A DNA stretch of 10,459 nt from Lachnospiraceae bacterium (GTDB lineage Bacteria; Bacillota; Clostridia; Lachnospirales; Lachnospiraceae), in NCBI GenBank assembly GCA_016282215.1, contig JAEEKC010000143.1:1-10459 (forward strand). Direction: 5' to 3'. A program made the translations under genes and the position numbers. Positions 6,650 to 10,459 of this stretch are shown in pieces (positions within the stretch are counted from its first letter, which is position 1; each line of letters begins with the position of its first letter). The notes under the pieces were generated by a model, which saw nothing but the letters and a program-made list of their open reading frames with translations, was not told the DNA's origin and did no database searches.

Positions 6650-6733
6650 TGCAGGAGATGGGACTTGAACCCACACGGTATTGCTACCACAGGCACCTGA
6701 AGCCTGCGCGTCTGCCAATTCCACCACTCCTGC
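6650..6733 (-). tRNA. tRNA-Leu, anticodon CAG
   Basis: Read on the minus strand, the gene has acceptor stem GCAGGAG (6733-6727) pairing with CTCCTGC (6657-6651). It has a D-arm with TGGCAGACGC, anticodon stem CAGGC/GCCTG around the loop TTCAGGT giving anticodon CAG, a long class II variable arm (GGTAGCAATACC), and a T-arm with loop TTCAAGT. The discriminator is A (6650), as required for leucine. The next bases read CGA, so CCA is not encoded and must be added by the nucleotidyltransferase. CTG, the codon read, is the dominant leucine codon in the neighbouring genes. Confidence 0.97.
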
Positions 6734-6744
6734 GCGCAAATAGT

Positions 6745-6773
6745 ATCATATCTGTTTTTCACCATTCTGTCAA
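6745..6773 (-). promoter_or_regulatory. Strong sigma-A promoter of tRNA-Leu
   Basis: On the minus strand TTGACA (6773-6768), a perfect -35 box, is followed after 17 bases by TATGAT (6750-6745), five of six to consensus. The predicted start near 6738 leaves only a few bases before the mature tRNA 5' end. The A/T-rich upstream DNA could act as an UP element. Confidence 0.9.
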
Positions 6774-6787
6774 TCCCGAATTTGAAA

Positions 6788-6799
6788 AATTGCGCAATT
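6788..6799. repeat. 12-base perfect palindrome between divergent promoters
   Basis: AATTGCGCAATT is its own reverse complement. It lies 15 bases upstream of the tRNA -35 box and touches the -35 region expected for the rightward dgt promoter. It could be a regulator site for either direction, but no family is recognised. Confidence 0.35.
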
Positions 6800-6826
6800 A
6801 ATTACAAAAATTTCGTCAAATATAAT
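6798..6826 (+). promoter_or_regulatory. Probable sigma-A promoter of the dgt-dnaG-rpoD operon
   Basis: A perfect TATAAT at 6821-6826 has TTAATT at 6798-6803 (three of six) 17 bases upstream, in A/T-rich DNA. Transcription would start near 6833, giving an untranslated leader of about 130 bases before dgt. The -35 match is weak, so either an activator or the perfect -10 box must carry it. A second, poorer -10-like TAAAAT is at 6848-6853. Confidence 0.55.
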
Positions 6827-6961
6827 GCGACTTGTTGAAATCGCGACTAAAATAGAGAGAGAAACAGGGTGTGAAAAAGGATTTCGGGGTTCTGCGCAGA
6901 AAAAGACCTTTGGGTGCATTTTTTACTCAATACGCATAAACATGCGAGATCCGGAGCAGAT
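6827..6961 (+). other. Leader of dgt with a palindrome and small hairpins
   Basis: No gene is seen here. TTCTGCGCAGAA at 6890-6901 is a perfect 12-base palindrome. AAAGG at 6876-6880 could close around it with CCTTT (6907-6911), shortly before a T-run at 6919-6924. CGCAT 6933-6937 and ATGCG 6942-6946 form a five-pair hairpin with loop AAAC a few bases before the Shine-Dalgarno. This is suggestive of RNA-level control, but no known riboswitch is recognised. Confidence 0.3.
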
Positions 6962-7984
6962 ATGGAAGATTCTATGATCATCAGAGAACGAATCGAAGAA
7001 CTGGAGTTCCACAATTTAAGTCCCTATGCGACTTTCAGCAGAAATTCGAAGGGACGTGACCGGGATGAGCCGCAATGCGATATCCGGCCGGTATTCCAGA
7101 GAGACAGGGACAGGATCCTTCACAGTAAAGCGTTCCGCCGACTGAAGGATAAGACACAGGTGTTCCTGGCACCGAATGGCGATCATTACAGGACGCGCAT
7201 GACGCATACGCTTGAGGTATCGCAGAATGCACGTACCATCGCCAAGGCTTTGAAACTGAATGAAGATCTGGTGGAAGCTATTGCTCTCGGACACGATCTG
7301 GGACATACGCCGTTCGGACATGCAGGAGAGCGTGCGCTTAACAGTGTTTGTCCGCTTGGGTTCGTACACAGCGAGCAGAGCGTGCGGACTGTGGAAGTGC
7401 TCGAAAAGGATGGCCAGGGACTGAATCTGACCTGGGAAGTGCGTGATGGGATCAGAAATCATCAAACTGCGCTGATGCCCTCGACACTGGAGGGAAAGAT
7501 CGTCCGGATCTCTGACAAGATCGCCTATATCCATCATGATATGGATGATGCGATCAGGGCGGGACTTTTGACGGATGCGGATGTACCGCGCAAGATAGGT
7601 GAAGTGATCGGATTTACGCTTTCCGAAAGACTCGATAATCTGATCCATGATATTGTCATTCACAGCATGGATCAAAACGATATCCGTATGTCTGAGCCTG
7701 TTGCATTGGCAATGAAGGAAATGCGCGAGTTTATGTTTGAGAATGTGTATCAGAATCCCGTTGCAAAGAGTGAGGAGACAAAAGCGGAGGAGCTGATCAA
7801 ATCCCTTTACAATTATTTTTATGAACACCCTGAAAAGTTGCCTGAGGAACTTTGCCAGATCATGGAAAGAGACAAAGCGCCGCTTGAGAGGATCGTGTGC
7901 GATCATATCAGCGCCATGTCTGACAGATATGCGATCTCCCTGTATGAGGAATTGTATATTCCCAAATCCTGGGCACTTGTCTAA
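6962..7984 (+). CDS. dgt: dGTPase-like HD-domain deoxynucleotide triphosphohydrolase, 340 aa
   Basis: This family converts dNTPs, classically dGTP, to the deoxynucleoside and tripolyphosphate, helping set the dNTP pool. The sequence shows the family N-terminus (HSKAFRRLKDKTQVFL) and the full HD metal site: His 82 in RMTHTLEV, His 111-Asp 112 in GHDLGHTPFGHAGE, and Asp 185 in RISDKIAYIHHD. The length of 340 residues fits the shorter bacterial dGTPase-like subfamily rather than the about 500-residue E. coli enzyme, so substrate range and allosteric control may differ. I chose ATG 6962 because GGAG at 6953-6956 is five bases upstream; ATG 6974 is a possible alternative and GTG 6914 is unlikely. 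The next gene is dnaG, 116 bases on. Placing a dNTP hydrolase directly before primase is common in Clostridia. Cytoplasmic. Family call very sure; the exact substrate is not. Confidence 0.94.
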   Translation: MEDSMIIRERIEELEFHNLSPYATFSRNSKGRDRDEPQCDIRPVFQRDRDRILHSKAFRRLKDKTQVFLAPNGDHYRTRMTHTLEVSQNARTIAKALKLNEDLVEAIALGHDLGHTPFGHAGERALNSVCPLGFVHSEQSVRTVEVLEKDGQGLNLTWEVRDGIRNHQTALMPSTLEGKIVRISDKIAYIHHDMDDAIRAGLLTDADVPRKIGEVIGFTLSERLDNLIHDIVIHSMDQNDIRMSEPVALAMKEMREFMFENVYQNPVAKSEETKAEELIKSLYNYFYEHPEKLPEELCQIMERDKAPLERIVCDHISAMSDRYAISLYEELYIPKSWALV

Positions 7985-7991
7985 ACAGAGG

Positions 7992-8019
7992 AGTAGTGTA
8001 AAGTCCGGTATGAAAAAAC
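7992..8019 (+). repeat. 28-base direct repeat, copy 1 (dgt-dnaG intergenic)
   Basis: The 28 bases from AGTAGTGTAAAG to ATGAAAAAAC are identical to those at 8045-8072, offset by 53 bases. Copy 1 is followed by a 12-base extra segment containing GGAGG (8020-8024) and a second AAAAAAC. The shared sequence then resumes (ACTACTGAT). Confidence 0.95.
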
Positions 8020-8054
8020 GGAGGAAAAAACTACTGATTAAATTAGTAGTGTAA
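8010..8054 (+). other. Mini-ORF of 14 codons (MKKRRKKLLIKLVV) in repeat copy 1
   Basis: ATG 8010 to TAA 8054 lies wholly between dgt and dnaG and encodes a basic then hydrophobic peptide. AGAGGAG at 7987-7993 is 16 bases upstream, which is longer than usual for a Shine-Dalgarno. It could be a leader peptide whose translation changes the choice between the two hairpins, because its 3' half lies in them. This is inference only. Confidence 0.22.
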
Positions 8055-8079
8055 AGTCCGGTATGAAAAAACTACTGAT
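8030..8079 (+). promoter_or_regulatory. Mutually exclusive hairpins upstream of dnaG
   Basis: ACTACTGAT at 8030-8038 can pair with ATTAGTAGT at 8042-8050 (nine pairs including one G-U, loop TAA). The same ATTAGTAGT can instead pair with the second ACTACTGAT at 8071-8079, around a 20-base loop. AGTAGT at 7992-7997 offers a third partner for 8030-8035. Such competing arms are typical of attenuators or RNA processing sites, but there is no T-run after either stem, so this is not a standard terminator. Confidence 0.4.
8045..8072 (+). repeat. 28-base direct repeat, copy 2 (dgt-dnaG intergenic)
   Basis: Exact second copy of 7992-8019. It carries an ATG at 8063 opening a 19-codon frame (MKKLLISLRRVEICFIQMN) that runs over the dnaG start in another frame. 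A further 14-base repeat, AAAAAACTACTGAT, is at 8025-8038 and 8066-8079. The pattern suggests a tandem duplication of about 41 bases, with a 12-base difference between copies. Confidence 0.95.
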
Positions 8080-8100
8080 AAGTTTAAGAAGGGTGGAAAT

Positions 8101-9936
8101 ATGTTTTATTCAGATGAATTGATCGATGAGATCAGGCAGCGATGCAATATCGTGGATCTGGTCTCGGGGTATGTGAGCCTGAAAAAGAGAGGCAGCAATT
8201 ATTTTGGGCTATGCCCATTTCATAATGAGAAATCTGGGTCTTTTTCCGTGAACGAAAGAATGCAGCTGTTTTATTGTTTCGGATGCGGTGTCAAAGGAAA
8301 TGTCTATACTTTTTTAATGAAGTATGAAAATTATACGTTTCCGGAAGCTGTGCGTTTTTTGGCACAGAGGGTCGGTGTCGCGCTGCCGCAGGATGCGGAT
8401 GATCCACAGGCGGAGCGCAGGGCAAATTATCGCAAGCGTCTTTTGGAAGCGAATAAAGAGGCGGCGAAGTATTTTTACTATGCCCTTCGGGATCCCAGGG
8501 GCGAAATTGGGATGAATTATTTTAAGGAGCGCGGTCTGACGGATGAAACGATGCATCATTTCGGCCTCGGATATGCCACGAAGAACAGTAATGAGATAGT
8601 GGGATATTTAAAGTCGAAGGGTTTCAGTGATAAAGAGATCTGGGATGCCGGGCTTGCCGATCATTCGGAAAAGTACGGGTTGAACGGAAAGTTCTGGAAC
8701 CGCGTGATGTTTCCAATCCAGGATATCAACCATCGTGTCATCGCCTTTGGCGGACGCGTGATGGGAGACGGGAAACCAAAGTATCTGAATTCGCCGGAAA
8801 CGGATGTGTTTAATAAAAGCAAAAATCTGTACGGACTGAACTGGGCCAGGACCAGCAGGCAGGATCATTTCATCCTCTGCGAAGGCTATATGGATGTGAT
8901 CGCCATGCATCAGGCCGGCTTTACCCAGGCAGTGGCAGCGCTGGGAACGGCATTTACGGACCAGCAGGCTATGCTGATCAAACGATATGTCAAGCAGGTG
9001 ATCATGACGCCGGACAGCGACGGACCCGGTATCAAAGCAGCACTGAGAAATATCGAGATCCTGCGAAATGCAGGGATTGCGGTGAAGGTAATGAATCTGC
9101 TGCCATATAAAGATCCGGATGAGTTTATCAAAGGGAAGGGAGCCGAGGCTTTCGCCGAAAGGATGAAGGAAGCGGAAAACGGATTCTTTTTTGAGATCCG
9201 AATTTTGGAAGGACAGTTTGATCTGGCCGATCCGGATGGAAAAACCGCATTTTATAATGCGATCGCAGAGCACCTGTGTTCATTCGAAGATGAGATGCAG
9301 CGTGAAAACTATCTGACTGCCATTGCAGAGAAGTATCAGATCAAGGCAGATATGCTGCGGGATAAGGTCAGAAGTGCCGCGGTGCGGCTTGAAAATCAGG
9401 ATAAACGTTATAAGAAAGAGAAAAATGAGGAAGAGGAAATTGCGGCAGGACGGCCGAAACCCCTTCCGGGAAGGACGAAAAGCGAGGAGTACCGCCTCGA
9501 GAAGATCAGGCGCAGCAGCTGTCTCGTCCTGTCATATTTAGCGGATGAACCGGGCTTGTACGCCAAGCTGAAAGAAGATATCTCACCGGCCGATTTTGAA
9601 GCGTCAGGACTTGAGCCTATGGCGGTCATGCTCTTTGAAGAATTAGAGGCGGGCAAGACGATCGAGCCGGCAGCTTTTGTCAGCAGATTCGCTGACGAAG
9701 AGCAACAAAGTCTTGCGGCGGCGATCTTTCAGGCCAAAGAAGAAGCAATGGGTCTTCGGTATGATGAAAGTGAGCGTCAGAAGGATCCGGCGATCGAAGA
9801 AAAAGCATTTAAGGAAGCATTGCTTTTTGTGAAAAATACGGTCTATGAAAAGATATCGGCCACGGCACCTCTCGAACAGCTGCGAGAGTGCAAGAGAAAA
9901 ACAGAGGAACTGAAAAAGCGCAGCTTTTTGGTTTGA
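8101..9936 (+). CDS. dnaG: DNA primase DnaG, 611 aa
   Basis: DnaG makes the RNA primers for lagging-strand and initiation synthesis at the replication fork, working with the replicative helicase. The N-terminal zinc ribbon has Cys 38, His 41, Cys 59 and Cys 62 (LCPFHNEK, then YCFGCG). Next comes the catalytic core with FWNRVMFPIQD and RVIAFGGRVMGDGKPKYLNS. The TOPRIM metal residues are Glu 261 in CEGYMDV and Asp 305/Asp 307 in TPDSDGPG. The C-terminal part from about residue 440 is the variable helicase-binding region. The length of 611 is normal (B. subtilis about 600). In the zinc ribbon, KSGSF replaces the common K-(T/S)-P-S-F. ATG 8101 is preceded by AAGGGTGG (8089-8096). It is the middle gene of dgt-dnaG-(rpoD), with 22 bases before the next gene, comparable to the macromolecular synthesis operon. 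Confidence 0.98.
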   Translation: MFYSDELIDEIRQRCNIVDLVSGYVSLKKRGSNYFGLCPFHNEKSGSFSVNERMQLFYCFGCGVKGNVYTFLMKYENYTFPEAVRFLAQRVGVALPQDADDPQAERRANYRKRLLEANKEAAKYFYYALRDPRGEIGMNYFKERGLTDETMHHFGLGYATKNSNEIVGYLKSKGFSDKEIWDAGLADHSEKYGLNGKFWNRVMFPIQDINHRVIAFGGRVMGDGKPKYLNSPETDVFNKSKNLYGLNWARTSRQDHFILCEGYMDVIAMHQAGFTQAVAALGTAFTDQQAMLIKRYVKQVIMTPDSDGPGIKAALRNIEILRNAGIAVKVMNLLPYKDPDEFIKGKGAEAFAERMKEAENGFFFEIRILEGQFDLADPDGKTAFYNAIAEHLCSFEDEMQRENYLTAIAEKYQIKADMLRDKVRSAAVRLENQDKRYKKEKNEEEEIAAGRPKPLPGRTKSEEYRLEKIRRSSCLVLSYLADEPGLYAKLKEDISPADFEASGLEPMAVMLFEELEAGKTIEPAAFVSRFADEEQQSLAAAIFQAKEEAMGLRYDESERQKDPAIEEKAFKEALLFVKNTVYEKISATAPLEQLRECKRKTEELKKRSFLV

Positions 9937-9944
9937 TACACAGC

Positions 9945-9951
9945 AAAGGAG
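9945..9951 (+). promoter_or_regulatory. Ribosome binding site of the Lys/Ala-rich gene
   Basis: AAAGGAG lies seven bases before ATG 9959, a near-ideal Shine-Dalgarno. It supports the reality of the following unfinished reading frame, which would otherwise rest on composition alone. Confidence 0.85.
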
Positions 9952-9958
9952 AAAGACA

Positions 9959-10459
9959 ATGGCAACAAAAACGACAAAACAGACTTCGGCAAAAGAGACG
10001 GCGAAGAAGACGACGGCGAAAGCGTCCGCTTCTAGGGCTTCTGCATCGACGAAGTCAAAAGAGAGCAAGGCCAAGGAGAAGGCGGCGGAAAAACCGGCAA
10101 AGAAAACGGCGGCAAAGAAAGAAACAAAGGCAGAAACGAAGACTGCAGCAAAAACAGCGGCTTCCAAGGCTGCATCATCTAAGACCGCAAAAAAAGAAAC
10201 GCCGGCAAAAACGGCAGCTGAGAAAAAAACTGCTGCTAAGAAGACGTCTTCGAGGAAAACAGCTTCGAAAGCTGAGGAAGTTGTAACTGAGGTAGTAGAG
10301 CTCGAAGAAGAAGTGATATCGGCTACGAAAAAGAAAGCGTCAAAAAAGTCAGCGTCTGCAAAAGCCGAGACGAAAAAATCCGGCAGCAAAAAGAGTGCGA
10401 AAGCTGATGAAGCAGTTGAAGATCTGTCAGATGTTTCTACGGATCCTTCGGATGGCAAA
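9959..10459 (+). CDS. rpoD: Lys/Ala-rich N-terminal part of a protein running off the window, probably the main sigma factor RpoD
   Basis: An ATG with an ideal ribosome site opens a frame with no stop for 167 codons up to the window end. The translation begins MATKTTKQTSAKETAKKT and is about a quarter lysine, with repeated AAK, TAAKK and SKKS units. An acidic patch (EEVVTEVVELEEEV) sits at about 106-119, and the visible part ends DLSDVSTDPSDGK. No folded domain is visible yet. The gene name rests on position: in Firmicutes dnaG is usually followed directly by rpoD/sigA, and some sigma factors carry long basic N-terminal extensions (actinobacterial HrdB-type are known). The extension would precede sigma region 1.2. 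The alternative is a histone H1-like DNA-binding protein. The protein reading frame is sure; the identity is inferred. A long antisense frame here is only the reflection of Lys and Ala codons. Confidence 0.6.
   Translation, partial: MATKTTKQTSAKETAKKTTAKASASRASASTKSKESKAKEKAAEKPAKKTAAKKETKAETKTAAKTAASKAASSKTAKKETPAKTAAEKKTAAKKTSSRKTASKAEEVVTEVVELEEEVISATKKKASKKSASAKAETKKSGSKKSAKADEAVEDLSDVSTDPSDGK

Noticed and set aside
7016..7906. 296-residue reading frame antisense to dgt
   Set aside because: The + strand shows full HD-domain motifs; the antisense product has no family features and is His/Arg/Ile-rich as expected for a shadow.
7992..8072. CRISPR array from the 28-base direct repeat
   Set aside because: There are only two copies, the 25-base gap shares sequence with the region after copy 2, and no cas gene is near; it is better explained as a local tandem duplication.
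9643..10458. 271-residue reading frame on the minus strand, rich in Phe, Ala and Ser
   Set aside because: It mirrors the Lys (AAA/AAG) and Ala codons of the + strand gene, crosses the dnaG-rpoD junction, and has no ribosome site or recognisable domain.

Overview
The window looks like a chromosomal segment of a Gram-positive anaerobe of the Clostridia, most plausibly a motile or formerly motile member of the Lachnospiraceae. This is inferred from the gene order dgt-dnaG-(probable rpoD), the good Shine-Dalgarno sequences (AAAGGAG type), the intermediate GC content with many CTG leucine codons, and a FliD-like secreted protein. No CRISPR array, insertion sequence, phage gene or rRNA is visible.

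Region 1 (1-5288, + strand) is a four-gene MacB-like ABC exporter operon cut by the left edge. It holds the C-terminal part of a membrane-fusion (adaptor) protein, a 968-residue permease with two FtsX/MacB-type halves, and two different ATPases. The genes overlap or nearly touch. The second ATPase has an unusual tail: a segment resembling the AbrB/SpoVT swapped-hairpin fold, followed by an acidic low-complexity end.

Region 2 (5289-6733) starts with a 162-base intergenic leader containing a 22-base dyad and a CsrA-type hairpin 16 bases before a GGA-containing Shine-Dalgarno. It leads to a 268-residue protein whose second half resembles the C-terminal domain of the flagellar cap FliD, ended by a strong terminator. 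A 73-residue membrane protein follows, converging on a tRNA-Leu(CAG) gene on the minus strand. The two share one symmetrical terminator whose loop holds the protein's stop codon.

Region 3 (6734-10459, + strand) is a replication/transcription operon: a dGTPase-like HD hydrolase (dgt), DNA primase (dnaG), and a Lys/Ala-rich open reading frame running off the right edge, probably the N-terminal extension of the main sigma factor. It is fed by a promoter with a perfect TATAAT and a leader of roughly 130 bases. Between dgt and dnaG lies a duplicated element with mutually exclusive hairpins and two mini-ORFs, the least explained structure in the window.

The best candidates for something new are the AbrB-like tail on the exporter ATPase, the dgt-dnaG intergenic duplication, and the two-site CsrA-like leader of the FliD-like gene.
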